Origin: Alphaproteobacteria bacterium
Lineage (GTDB): Bacteria > Pseudomonadota > Alphaproteobacteria > UBA2966 > CAIVPW01
Direction: 5' to 3'
DNA length: 53,224 nt
NCBI GenBank assembly: GCA_018658465.1
Contig: JABHVE010000014.1
Location: 1-53,224 of the forward strand
The notes under the pieces were generated by a model. That model ran no database searches. It saw only the letters and a list, made by a program, of their open reading frames with translations, and had not been told where the DNA came from. Shown here in pieces: positions 33,634 to 42,607 of the stretch. Made by a program: the position numbers and the translations under genes. Numbering within the stretch: position 1 is the first letter of the stretch; each line of letters starts with the position of its first letter.

Positions 33634-35403
33634 GTGCAGTCTTTGAAGGTTCTTTCAGCGCTTCCATCGCGCGCGGATCTTGCGGTGTTGAGCCAGTCCA
33701 TCAAGGACAGCGGGCTCGCCGCGACTGTTACGGAGCACCAGGAGTCCAGCAGTGCGCTGAACGCCCTGTTGGAGGGCGAATTCGATTGCGCATTTATTGG
33801 CGCAGGAAACCCAGGTTTCGACCGGGTCGACATTCTTTCCGAATTGCGCCGGGCAGGAAGCTCGGTTCCCATTGTTTTTGTGCTTGGGGACGGTGGGGAC
33901 GAAAAAATTGCGGATTATTTGTTGGCCGGGGCCCACGATTGCTTGACCCTGGCTGACCTTACCCCCGAAACGATTGCCCGGACCTTGAATACGTCCGCCC
34001 GTGTGCGCCGCGCTGAAGTCCGCGCAGCAGAAGCCGAAGCCCGCCGCAGCCGTCAGCTTTTGTACGACACGCTCACCGGCCTCCCCAATCGCGCCCTGTT
34101 TTTTGATCGGCTAGATCAATCCTTGGCCCTGGCCCGCCGCCAACGCCAACCGTTGTCAGTCATGGTCATGGATCTAAACCGGTTTAAAGAGGTAAACGCC
34201 ACATTGGGGCATCCAGTTGGCGACCAATTGCTTCAAGCCGTCGCGGGGCAGATCATGACATCAGCGCGGGAATCCGACACGATTGCCCGCCTTGGCGGTG
34301 ATGAATTTGCGCTGCTTTTAACCACCGGTGGCACCTACGCCGGGACAATTAGTGCGGCCGAAAAAATTCTGGAAGCGATCCAAGCCCCGATCATCATCCA
34401 AAATCAAAAGTTGGCCGTGGGTACCAGCATCGGAATTTCGTTCTTTCCGGAACACGGCGAAGACAGCGCCACCTTGATGCGCCACGCCGACATCGCCATG
34501 TACGCCGCCAAGCGCAATGCCACAGGATTTTCGGTGTACGCCGGCGAAGCGGCAGACCGGGTGGACGCGGACCATGTGTTCCAATTGTCCCTGTCTGGCG
34601 ACCTGCGCCGGGCGATCCAAGAAGATCAGCTGGAATTAATGTTCCAGCCAAAGATTGGCTTTGATCCGATCAAAATTCGTGGGGTCGAAGCCCTGGTGCG
34701 GTGGAACCACCCGCAACATGGAATGGTAACGCCTGATAATTTCATTCCCCTGGCGGAACAAACTGGTGTGATCGAGCCCTTGACCATTTGGGTCTTGAAC
34801 GCAGCCCTGCGGGAATACAGCCGCTGGCGCGATGAAGGCATTGAAATCCCGGTTGCCGTGAATTTGTCCCCTGTGACCCTTCATGACCGAAATTTCTCCC
34901 GGGATGTTGAAAAGATCCTGGAAATTTGGGACGTGCCGTCCGAGGCCTTGTCGTTCGAAATCACCGAAAGCGCCATCATGTCGGACGTGGCCCGGGCTAC
35001 CGAAACCGTGAACCGACTTCACGCTATGGGGGTCGGCATTTCCATTGACGATTTCGGGACCGGCTACACATCCCTGTCGTACATCCGCAAACTGCCCGTT
35101 CGGGAAATCAAAGTGGATAAATCCTTTGTCATGGGCATGCGGGAAACGGCCGACGACGCTGTCATCGTTCGATCGATAGTCGAATTGGGTCACAATTTGA
35201 GCCTCAGCGTGGTGGCCGAAGGCATCGAAGACACGGAAACTTGGGATTTGTTAGGGGCCCTAAAATGCAACGTGGCCCAAGGCTTTTTGATGAGCCGACC
35301 CTTGCCATCAGACGCAGTCCTTCCCTGGATTCGTGCGTCAGAATGGTCCGGCCACGCAGACAGTGAAGAAACGGCTAAACCCATCCAGGCCGTCATTCCT
35401 TAA
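33634..35403 (+). CDS. GGDEF-EAL c-di-GMP enzyme with degenerate receiver domain
   Basis: A 589-residue protein. Residues 1-115 fold like a receiver but have Gly56 at the phosphoacceptor position (FDCAFIGAGNP) and no Lys near residue 105. The GGDEF domain (about 140-305) has an intact GGDEF (221-225) and an RxxD inhibitory site (RESD, 212-215). The EAL domain (about 320-575) keeps EALVRW, EITES, DDFGTGYTSL, KVDKSF and QGFLMSRPL, so both diguanylate cyclase and phosphodiesterase activity are possible. Start GTG 33634 is supported by AGGAG ten bases upstream; TTG 33613 is an alternative. Confidence 0.9.
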   Translation: MQSLKVLSALPSRADLAVLSQSIKDSGLAATVTEHQESSSALNALLEGEFDCAFIGAGNPGFDRVDILSELRRAGSSVPIVFVLGDGGDEKIADYLLAGAHDCLTLADLTPETIARTLNTSARVRRAEVRAAEAEARRSRQLLYDTLTGLPNRALFFDRLDQSLALARRQRQPLSVMVMDLNRFKEVNATLGHPVGDQLLQAVAGQIMTSARESDTIARLGGDEFALLLTTGGTYAGTISAAEKILEAIQAPIIIQNQKLAVGTSIGISFFPEHGEDSATLMRHADIAMYAAKRNATGFSVYAGEAADRVDADHVFQLSLSGDLRRAIQEDQLELMFQPKIGFDPIKIRGVEALVRWNHPQHGMVTPDNFIPLAEQTGVIEPLTIWVLNAALREYSRWRDEGIEIPVAVNLSPVTLHDRNFSRDVEKILEIWDVPSEALSFEITESAIMSDVARATETVNRLHAMGVGISIDDFGTGYTSLSYIRKLPVREIKVDKSFVMGMRETADDAVIVRSIVELGHNLSLSVVAEGIEDTETWDLLGALKCNVAQGFLMSRPLPSDAVLPWIRASEWSGHADSEETAKPIQAVIP

Positions 35404-35515
35404 AGACCGCCTTGGTCGGACCACTTGGCACCGGCCTCCCCCATATGCTACCGCTGGATGGATTGGTGCCGCCTTGGGGCAGCGCCGAATTTTGTCGCAA
35501 ATGAAATCTTGAGCC

Positions 35516-36502
35516 ATGGGCCGTCGTCTCATCGTCCGCGAGGAAATTTGGGATATTGGCGGTGGGTTCAGTATGTCTCGCAGCCGCAAGTGGGCCGCGG
35601 AAGTCTTGATGGTGGAAATCCATGAGGGCGGCCTCCGCGGACGCGGCGAAGGGGTCCCCAACCGCAGACAAGGCGAAAAATTGGAGGATGTTGCCGCACA
35701 GATTGCCAAAGTCCGCGATTTGGTTGAATCCGGCTCCCTGAACCGCGCGGGTTTGCAAACCCTTCTGCCGCCGGGCGCCGCCCGCAACGCCCTTGATTGC
35801 GCCTATTGGGATTTGGAATCCAAATTGAAGGACGTACCCGTCTGGAAATTGGCCAGCCTGCCCGAACCAAAACCTTTGATCACCGCCTTCACTATTACTT
35901 TGGACAAGCCCGCGGCCATGGCCGCTGTGGCTCGGGAACACCGCCACCGACCATTGTTAAAGCTGAAGCTTGGCGGCCCCGATGATCTTGAACGGGTGCG
36001 CGAGGTCCGGGCGGCTGCCCCCGAAGCCAAATTGATCGTCGATGTAAACGAGGCCTGGACCCCGGTTACCTACAGCGAACACGCAACGGAATTGGCGCGC
36101 ATGGGGGTGAAATTGCTGGAACAGCCCCTTCCCGCTGGCCAAGATGCCGCGTTGGCGTCCCTTGGCCGGTCAGTGCCCCTGTGCGCCGACGAATCCCTGC
36201 ATGATTCCAGTGACTTGGCCGCCGTCGCCAAACTTTATGACTTCGTAAACATCAAGTTGGACAAGGCCGGCGGGCTTACCGAAGCCGCCAAAATCGCCGA
36301 CGCCGCGCGGGACCGGGGCATTTCCATCATGATCGGCTGCATGGTGGGGACGTCCCTGGGAATGGCTCCGGCCTTTTTGCTGGGGGCATATGCCCAGATC
36401 GTCGATTTGGATGGCCCCTTGTTGTTGGCCGAAGATCGCCCAGGCGGCATCCAATATGACGGCGGCATCATGCAGCCACCCACATCGGAGTTTTGGGGAT
36501 GA
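35516..36502 (+). CDS. Dipeptide epimerase (L-Ala-D/L-Glu epimerase type), enolase superfamily
   Basis: A 328-residue muconate-lactonizing-subgroup enzyme. The catalytic and metal residues are visible: Lys in LKLKLGG, Asp in VDVNEAW, Glu in LEQPLP, Asp in CADESLH and Lys in VNIKLDKAGG. It probably epimerises L-Ala-D-Glu from recycled peptidoglycan, though other dipeptides are possible. Its TGA overlaps the start of the LuxR-type regulator (ATGA), so the two are coupled. No strong ribosome site is seen at the ATG. Confidence 0.88.
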   Translation: MGRRLIVREEIWDIGGGFSMSRSRKWAAEVLMVEIHEGGLRGRGEGVPNRRQGEKLEDVAAQIAKVRDLVESGSLNRAGLQTLLPPGAARNALDCAYWDLESKLKDVPVWKLASLPEPKPLITAFTITLDKPAAMAAVAREHRHRPLLKLKLGGPDDLERVREVRAAAPEAKLIVDVNEAWTPVTYSEHATELARMGVKLLEQPLPAGQDAALASLGRSVPLCADESLHDSSDLAAVAKLYDFVNIKLDKAGGLTEAAKIADAARDRGISIMIGCMVGTSLGMAPAFLLGAYAQIVDLDGPLLLAEDRPGGIQYDGGIMQPPTSEFWG

Positions 36503-37188
36503 TCGAACCCCGAGACCCGGAGACCGCGCGGCCAATTGGTGTCGTGCTGGCGGACAAAAACCCCATCATTTTGTCGGGCCTAGAACGGGTGTTCAATGAC
36601 GCCAGCGCCTTCACCGTCGTGGCAGTGGCGGCGGACGGAGAACGCTTTTTGGAAGCCGTGAGCCGCCTAGAATTTGACGTAGGCGTCATTGGCTGGGAAA
36701 TGCCTTATCTGGACGGTCGTGGGGTGTTGCAAGAATTGCGTGACAATGCCGATGCCCCACGGATTGTGGTGTACGCCGGGGCGCCCTCCACAGAAATTCC
36801 CAAACTGGTGATGGCCTTGGGCGGAGCCGGGTTTTGCCCCGAAGACGCGCCGACCGACGTGCTGCTGGAAACCGTGGCAGCCGTGGCCCAGGGGCGCATG
36901 ATGTTTCCCTACATCGATGTCCGCACCCTGGAAACCGACCCGTTTTCCCACCTGACCCACCGGGAGCGAGAATTGCTGCCATCCCTGCGCACCGGACGCA
37001 CCACAGCGCAAATTGCCAGCGATCTGGGTATTTCAGTCAACACCGTGAAATATCATCTGAAAAATTTGTACGCGAAACTTGGGGTCCGCAATCGCGCCCA
37101 GGCGGTTGATGCATACCTGACAGCCCAGGCGAACCTTGGGACTCCAGCAATTGGAGGCCCCGGCCATGTGCCGGTTAGTCGCGGGTAG
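36499..37188 (+). CDS. LuxR/NarL-type regulator with degenerate receiver
   Basis: A 229-residue protein with a receiver-like domain (about 12-125) and a LuxR-type HTH (about 155-215: LTHRERELLPSLRTGRTTAQIASDLGISVNTVKYHLKNLYAKLG, read in order). In the receiver the phosphoacceptor is Gly65 (FDVGVIGWEMPYLDG), the acidic pair is Asp-Lys (LADKNP), and the conserved Lys is absent (AGFCPED). It should bind DNA without phosphorylation. ATG 36499 overlaps the epimerase stop; a TTG two codons earlier is less likely. It lies 159 bases upstream of the cbb cluster on the same strand and is a candidate regulator of it; this is positional inference. Confidence 0.88.
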   Translation: MIEPRDPETARPIGVVLADKNPIILSGLERVFNDASAFTVVAVAADGERFLEAVSRLEFDVGVIGWEMPYLDGRGVLQELRDNADAPRIVVYAGAPSTEIPKLVMALGGAGFCPEDAPTDVLLETVAAVAQGRMMFPYIDVRTLETDPFSHLTHRERELLPSLRTGRTTAQIASDLGISVNTVKYHLKNLYAKLGVRNRAQAVDAYLTAQANLGTPAIGGPGHVPVSRG

Positions 37189-37232
37189 GGTTTCCCAACC
37201 CCGCCGCATGATCGACCATTATCACCCTTTTA

Positions 37233-37250
37233 GGTAGGTCATTTCCTACC
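37233..37250. other. Hairpin between the LuxR-type gene and pfp
   Basis: GGTAGG-TCATTT-CCTACC, a perfect six-base stem with a six-base loop, lies upstream of the candidate pfp promoter. No T tract follows. It could be a weak terminator or an operator. Confidence 0.35.
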
Positions 37251-37260
37251 CGTCCGGGGG

Positions 37261-37288
37261 TTCTTTTCAAAATTCGGATTGGTATAAT
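37261..37288 (+). promoter_or_regulatory. Candidate promoter of the cbb cluster
   Basis: A perfect TATAAT (37283-37288) lies 59 bases before the pfp start, but the -35 region (TTCTTT, 16-base spacing) is poor. Such a combination is common at activator-dependent promoters; no CbbR gene is in the window. Confidence 0.4.
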
Positions 37289-37347
37289 GGGGGCCTTAAC
37301 GAGAGGTGGTCGGCGCCACGTGGTGCACATGACCCCCGGGAGGATCA

Positions 37348-38562
37348 ATGTTGCAAGGTAAAGTGCTCGTCGCCCAGGGCGGCGGGCCTACGGCTGTCAT
37401 CAATCAATCGCTTGTGGGCGTTGTCCTGGAAGGCCGCAAATTCGAGTCATCGGACCGGATTTACGGTGCCCGGCATGGTGTCAGCGGCATTGTGAACGAG
37501 GATTTCGTCGATCTGACCCAGGAGACTACCGACCACCTGGAACGGATCGCGGCGACCCCCTGTGCGGCCCTTGGAAGCACACGGGACAAGCCAGATTTGG
37601 CCTATTGCCAGGAGATTTTCAAGGTCCTGAAGGCCCATGAAATTGGCACCTTTTTCTATCTTGGCGGCAACGATTCCTCCGACACCATGCGCATTCTGTC
37701 CGAAGAGGCGCAAAAGGATGGCTATGGGCTCACATGCATCCATGTGCCCAAGACCATCGACAATGATTTGATGGTTAATGACCACACCCCTGGATTCCCA
37801 TCTGCGGCGCGATTTGTGGCCAGCGCCTTCGCCGGAATTAATCTGGATAACGAGGCCTTAGAGGGTGTGTACGTGGGGGTCGTTATGGGCCGCCATGCAG
37901 GGTTCCTTACCGCTGCTGCGGCACTTGGCCGCACATTTCCGGATGATGGGCCCCACCTGATTTATTTACCGGAACGCGATTTCGATATGGAGCAGTTCCT
38001 GGGCGATGTGAAATCGGTTTATGACCGCCTGGGGCGCTGCGTGATCGCGGTTTCCGAAGGCATTCATGACGCCAGCGGCGAAGCCATGATGACGAAATTG
38101 GCGGACAAAGTGGAACGCGACGCCCACGGCAATGTTCAGCTTTCCGGCACCGGTGCCTTGGCCGACTTGTTGACCGGGGCGATCCGCGACAAACTCGGCA
38201 TCAAGCGGGTCCGCGGCGATACTTTTGGCTATCTCCAGCGGTCGTTCTTGGGCTGCGTGTCCGATGTGGATCAGCGGGAAGCACGGGAAGTCGGCGAAAA
38301 GGCGGTTCAGTACGCCAATGCGGGCAACAGCACCGGCACCGTCACCATTCACCGGGTGGGAAACTACGCCACGGACTACCAGCTCCGCCCCCTCACAGAC
38401 GTGGCTGGCAAGACCAAGGTGATGGACCTGTCGATGATTTCCAAGTCCGGCAATGACGTGACCCAAGAATTTCTTGATTACGGGACTCCGTTGTTGGGGT
38501 CCGGAATGCTGACACCGGCGCGACCTCGCGCCAACCCAGTGGCCAAAATTTTGGGTGCCTAG
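37348..38562 (+). CDS. pfp: Pyrophosphate-type 6-phosphofructokinase
   Basis: A 404-residue phosphofructokinase. Two residues mark it as PPi- rather than ATP-dependent: Asp109 in GGNDS (ATP enzymes have Gly there) and Lys135 in PKTIDND (ATP enzymes have PGTIDND). The reaction is reversible, so in a Calvin cycle it can dephosphorylate fructose-1,6-bisphosphate, and in related bacteria also sedoheptulose-1,7-bisphosphate, while saving PPi. GGGAGG lies just before the ATG. It is first in the cbb cluster, in the place often held by fructose bisphosphatase. Confidence 0.93.
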   Translation: MLQGKVLVAQGGGPTAVINQSLVGVVLEGRKFESSDRIYGARHGVSGIVNEDFVDLTQETTDHLERIAATPCAALGSTRDKPDLAYCQEIFKVLKAHEIGTFFYLGGNDSSDTMRILSEEAQKDGYGLTCIHVPKTIDNDLMVNDHTPGFPSAARFVASAFAGINLDNEALEGVYVGVVMGRHAGFLTAAAALGRTFPDDGPHLIYLPERDFDMEQFLGDVKSVYDRLGRCVIAVSEGIHDASGEAMMTKLADKVERDAHGNVQLSGTGALADLLTGAIRDKLGIKRVRGDTFGYLQRSFLGCVSDVDQREAREVGEKAVQYANAGNSTGTVTIHRVGNYATDYQLRPLTDVAGKTKVMDLSMISKSGNDVTQEFLDYGTPLLGSGMLTPARPRANPVAKILGA

Positions 38563-38616
38563 GCACAGTTTGGAACACCGGATTTCTGATCAAATGCGTG
38601 GACGAGGATTATAGCA

Positions 38617-39558
38617 ATGGCTGACACCGCGACGAAAAAGAAGCATACGGTTTTGGGAATCGTTGGCGACTCCGCCACCGGCAAAACCACCCTGACCAAG
38701 GGCATTGCCGATATCCTGGGACCAGACCGGGTCACCACCATCTGCACCGATGACTATCACCGTTATGACCGGGTGGAGCGTTCGGAAAATGGCCTGTCGG
38801 CTTTGGACCCGCGCTGCAATTACATCGACATCATGGAGCAGCACGTCAAACAGATTTCCGAGGGCAAGCCCATCCTGCGGCCGGTTTACAGCCACCACGA
38901 CGGCACCTTGGAACGCCCGATCTATGAAGAACCCAAAGAGTTCATCGTCTTCGAAGGGCTGCTGGGCTTCACTACCCGGTCGCTACGCGACCTGTTCGAC
39001 GTGAAGGTTTTTCTGGAACCCGATGAAGACCTGCGGATCCGCTGGAAGGTCGACCGGGATACCGGCAAGCGCGGCTACTCCAAAGAAGAAGTGATGAAGT
39101 CACTGAAGAAACGCGAAAGCGACAGCCCTGAATTTATCATGCCTCAGCGGACCTTCGCCGACATCGTGGTGCAGTTCTATCCGCCTGAGGAAAATGCCGA
39201 AGAATCCGGCGCGCATTTGAACGTACGTCACACCCTGCGCCCAACACTGCCGCACCCGGATTTGTCACCGATTTTGCAGTCCGGCGTACAAAATGGACTG
39301 CATCTGGAATTGGTCCGCGATGCCGACGGCAAGCCGGTGGACGTGTTGGAAATTCCCGGAAACATCACCGACGATTCCGCTGGCAAGTTGGAAGACCTGA
39401 TTTGGTCTTTGCTGCCAGAAGCCCAAGAGCTGCGCGCCAACGTTGGCAAATTCACCGACGGCAGCAATGCACCTCACATGAGCCACCCCCTTGCGCTGAC
39501 ACAGCTGTTGATCGCCTTCCACATGGTCAAAGCTCAGGTCGGCGTGCACGCGATCTAA
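38617..39558 (+). CDS. cbbP: Phosphoribulokinase, class II-like
   Basis: Phosphorylates ribulose-5-phosphate to the Rubisco substrate. The 313-residue protein has the P-loop GDSATGKTT (17-25), CTDDYHRYDR, ALDPRCNYIDIM, PVYSHHDG and FIVFEGLLGF. These match the cyanobacterial/plant-type (class II) enzymes rather than the 290-residue proteobacterial class I type (GSSGAGT). GAGGA lies eight bases before the ATG. It is 54 bases after pfp and 23 bases before cbbT. Confidence 0.92.
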   Translation: MADTATKKKHTVLGIVGDSATGKTTLTKGIADILGPDRVTTICTDDYHRYDRVERSENGLSALDPRCNYIDIMEQHVKQISEGKPILRPVYSHHDGTLERPIYEEPKEFIVFEGLLGFTTRSLRDLFDVKVFLEPDEDLRIRWKVDRDTGKRGYSKEEVMKSLKKRESDSPEFIMPQRTFADIVVQFYPPEENAEESGAHLNVRHTLRPTLPHPDLSPILQSGVQNGLHLELVRDADGKPVDVLEIPGNITDDSAGKLEDLIWSLLPEAQELRANVGKFTDGSNAPHMSHPLALTQLLIAFHMVKAQVGVHAI

Positions 39559-39581
39559 TTTTTATATAGTCGGAGGCCACC

Positions 39582-41564
39582 ATGGCAGAAAATACAAACG
39601 TCACGCACGACCAGATGGCTAACGCCATCCGCGCCCTGTCCATGGACGCCGTGGAGGCTGCAAATTCAGGCCATCCCGGCATGCCCATGGGGATGGCCGA
39701 TGTGGCCACTGTGCTGTTCACAAAGTTCCTGAAATACGATCCGTCTCAGCCCGATTGGGCAGACCGGGATCGCTTTGTGTTGTCCGCCGGCCATGGCTCG
39801 ATGCTGCTGTATTCGTTGCTGTATTTGACCGGCTACCCGGAAATGACCATCGACGAAATCAAGCATTTCCGCCAACTGGGGGCGAAGACCGCAGGCCATC
39901 CGGAGTACGGTCACGCTCCGGGGATTGAGACCACCACCGGGCCCCTGGGTCAGGGCATTGCCACCGCCGTTGGCATGGCCATAGCCGAGCGTCATTTGGC
40001 GGCCGAATTCGGTGACGATGTGGTCGATCACACCACCTATGTGATCGCCGGCGACGGGTGCTTGATGGAAGGCATCAGCCACGAAGCGATCTCGTTCGCC
40101 GGGCACTTGCGCCTCGGCAAACTGGTCGTCATGTGGGACGACAACGACATCTGCATCGACGGCCCCACATCCATGACAGTCAGCGATGACCAAATTGCCC
40201 GATTTAAAGCCTCTGGCTGGAACACCATGGCATGCGACGGCCACGACCCAGCAGCGGTGGAAAAATGCCTTGCAGCGGCGCAAGGCAGCGACAAGCCGAC
40301 TTTCATTGCCTGCAAGACCACCATTGCTTTCGGCTCCCCCAACAAGGGTGGCACATCGGCGGCACATGGCGCGGCTTTGGGCGCCGACGAAATCGCCGCG
40401 ACCCGCAAGCAATTGGGATGGGAACACGGCCCCTTCGAAATTCCCCAGGACATCATGGCCGCATGGCGCCTAGCCGGAACACGGGCGGCGAAGGCCGCAG
40501 CAGATTGGCAAATTCGTCTGGACGCTTCGGCGAAGAAGGCAGAATTCGGACGCCGCATTGCCGGTATTTTGCCGGAAAATTGGCTCGATGCAGTCAACGC
40601 GCTGAAAATTCGCTTGGCCGATGAAGCCCCGGCCATGGCCACCCGCAACGCCAGCCAAGAGGCGCTTGAGGTGATTAATCCGGCGGTGCCGGAAACCGTT
40701 GGCGGCTCCGCCGATCTGACCGGTTCAGTGAACACGTTGACGAAGGACTTGGGCGCCCTGAGCAGCGACAATTACGGTGGGCGTTATGTTCATTACGGAG
40801 TGCGCGAACACGCCATGGGCGCTGCCATGAACGGCATGGCATTGCACGGCGGCATGATCCCGTACGCCGGTACATTTTTTGTGTTCACCGATTATCTGCG
40901 CCCGGCCATGCGCCTGTCGGCGCTGATGGGCATCCGGGTGATCTATGTGATGACCCACGATTCCATCGGCCTTGGCGAAGACGGCCCCACCCATCAGCCG
41001 GTCGAACACCTGGCCAGCGTACGGTCCATGCCCAACGTCATGGTCTTACGCCCGGCGGACGCAGTTGAAACCGCGGAATGCTGGTCACTGGCATTGCAAA
41101 ACGACACTGGCCCGTCGGTCATGGTTTTGACCCGCCAAAAATTGCCGGCGTTGCGCACGACCCACACGGATAAAAATCTATGCGCAATGGGCGGTTATGA
41201 AATTTCCCCGGCAGAGGGCGATGCCCGGGTAAGCTTGTTGGCCACGGGTTCCGAGGTTTCCTTGGCGGTGGAAGCACAAAAACTTTTGGCAGCCGAAGGC
41301 GTCCCCGCCCGGGTGGTTTCGATCCCATGCTGGGAATTGCTGGAAGCTTTGGACGAAGAAGCTCGGGAAGCCGTTCTTGGGGTCGACACGGTACGGATCG
41401 CCGTCGAAGCCGGGGTTTCCTATGGCTGGGACCGCTACGTCGGCAGCGACGGCGCTTTCGTCGGGATGACCTCGTTTGGCGCCTCGGCACCAGCACCGGA
41501 TCTATACGAACACTTTGGAATTACCGCCAAAGAAGTGGCGGCAGCAGCAATCGCGCACCTTTAA
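39582..41564 (+). CDS. cbbT: Transketolase
   Basis: Thiamine-diphosphate enzyme that moves two-carbon units in the regeneration phase of the Calvin cycle. The 660-residue protein shows the N-terminal [12 protein letters not shown] and [13 protein letters not shown] stretches, the ThDP motif [13 protein letters not shown]..., and [12 protein letters not shown] in the pyrimidine domain. CGGAGG lies a few bases upstream. The length fits the family. Confidence 0.95.
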   Translation: MAENTNVTHDQMANAIRALSMDAVEAANSGHPGMPMGMADVATVLFTKFLKYDPSQPDWADRDRFVLSAGHGSMLLYSLLYLTGYPEMTIDEIKHFRQLGAKTAGHPEYGHAPGIETTTGPLGQGIATAVGMAIAERHLAAEFGDDVVDHTTYVIAGDGCLMEGISHEAISFAGHLRLGKLVVMWDDNDICIDGPTSMTVSDDQIARFKASGWNTMACDGHDPAAVEKCLAAAQGSDKPTFIACKTTIAFGSPNKGGTSAAHGAALGADEIAATRKQLGWEHGPFEIPQDIMAAWRLAGTRAAKAAADWQIRLDASAKKAEFGRRIAGILPENWLDAVNALKIRLADEAPAMATRNASQEALEVINPAVPETVGGSADLTGSVNTLTKDLGALSSDNYGGRYVHYGVREHAMGAAMNGMALHGGMIPYAGTFFVFTDYLRPAMRLSALMGIRVIYVMTHDSIGLGEDGPTHQPVEHLASVRSMPNVMVLRPADAVETAECWSLALQNDTGPSVMVLTRQKLPALRTTHTDKNLCAMGGYEISPAEGDARVSLLATGSEVSLAVEAQKLLAAEGVPARVVSIPCWELLEALDEEAREAVLGVDTVRIAVEAGVSYGWDRYVGSDGAFVGMTSFGASAPAPDLYEHFGITAKEVAAAAIAHL

Positions 41565-41581
41565 ATCGGGAGGCAGGGACA

Positions 41582-42592
41582 ATGGCAGCAACTCGCGTAG
41601 CAATTAACGGATTCGGCCGCATTGGCAGACTGGCACTGCGGGCCCTTGTGGAATCAAAACGCAAGGACATCAAAGTCATCGCCATCAACGATCTTGGCCC
41701 GGTGGCGACCAATGCTCACTTGCTGAAACACGATTCAATCCACGGGGAATTCCCCGGCAAGGTCAAAACCTTCAAAAACGCCATCGATGTGGGCGCGGGA
41801 AAAATTCAGGTGTTTGCGGAACGCAACCCCCTGGACCTGCCATGGAAAGAACTGAAAATCGACGTGGTTCTGGAATGCACCGGCTTTTTCACCAAGCGTG
41901 AAGATGCCGCTATGCACATCAAGGCAGGGGCCAAGCGCGTTCTGGTTTCGGCTCCGGCTGCTGGCGCTGATCTCACCGTGGTTTACGGGGTGAACGACAA
42001 GAAATTGCGGAAGAAACACAAGGTCATTTCCAACGCCTCGTGCACCACCAATTGCTTGGCACCGGTGGCTCAGACCCTGAACAACTCCATCGGCATTGCC
42101 CAGGGGTTCATGACCACAATCCACGCCTATACGGCGGACCAACGGGTCCAGGACACCTTGCACGGTGATTTGCGCCGGGCCCGTTCGGCGGCATCGTCGA
42201 TCATTCCGTCGTCCACCGGTGCGGCCAAGGCCGTTGGTCTGGTTCTGCCGGAACTGGCAGGCAAACTGGACGGCACCGCCATGCGGGTCCCCGTCATCAA
42301 CGTCTCGGTGGTGGATTTAAAATTCAATTCCAAGAAGCCGACGGATGTGGAGTCGGTAAACGCCGCGCTGATCAAAGCTTCAAAGGGCCCCTTAAAAGGC
42401 ATATTGAAAGTCACGAACGAGCCCCTGGTTTCGACGGACTTCAACCACACGATGGCGAGTTCCACCATCGATCTGAGCCAGACCCAAGTGGTGGGCAACA
42501 AATTCGTTCGGATTATGTCTTGGTATGACAACGAGTGGGGCTTTGCTAACCGCATGCTCGACACCGCGTCGGCCATCGGCAAACTCGGCTAG
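41582..42592 (+). CDS. gap: Glyceraldehyde-3-phosphate dehydrogenase
   Basis: 336 residues. NAD(P)-binding INGFGRIGRLALRA at the N-terminus and the catalytic SNASCTTNCLAP with its active-site Cys. Residues 30-40 (IAINDLG) keep an Asp at the end of strand two, which usually favours NAD; the Calvin-cycle direction would need NADPH or dual use, so cofactor choice is open. The ribosome site is GGGAGG. The gene starts 17 bases after cbbT. Confidence 0.95.
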   Translation: MAATRVAINGFGRIGRLALRALVESKRKDIKVIAINDLGPVATNAHLLKHDSIHGEFPGKVKTFKNAIDVGAGKIQVFAERNPLDLPWKELKIDVVLECTGFFTKREDAAMHIKAGAKRVLVSAPAAGADLTVVYGVNDKKLRKKHKVISNASCTTNCLAPVAQTLNNSIGIAQGFMTTIHAYTADQRVQDTLHGDLRRARSAASSIIPSSTGAAKAVGLVLPELAGKLDGTAMRVPVINVSVVDLKFNSKKPTDVESVNAALIKASKGPLKGILKVTNEPLVSTDFNHTMASSTIDLSQTQVVGNKFVRIMSWYDNEWGFANRMLDTASAIGKLG

Positions 42593-42607
42593 TTGGGGCA
42601 AGGACGC

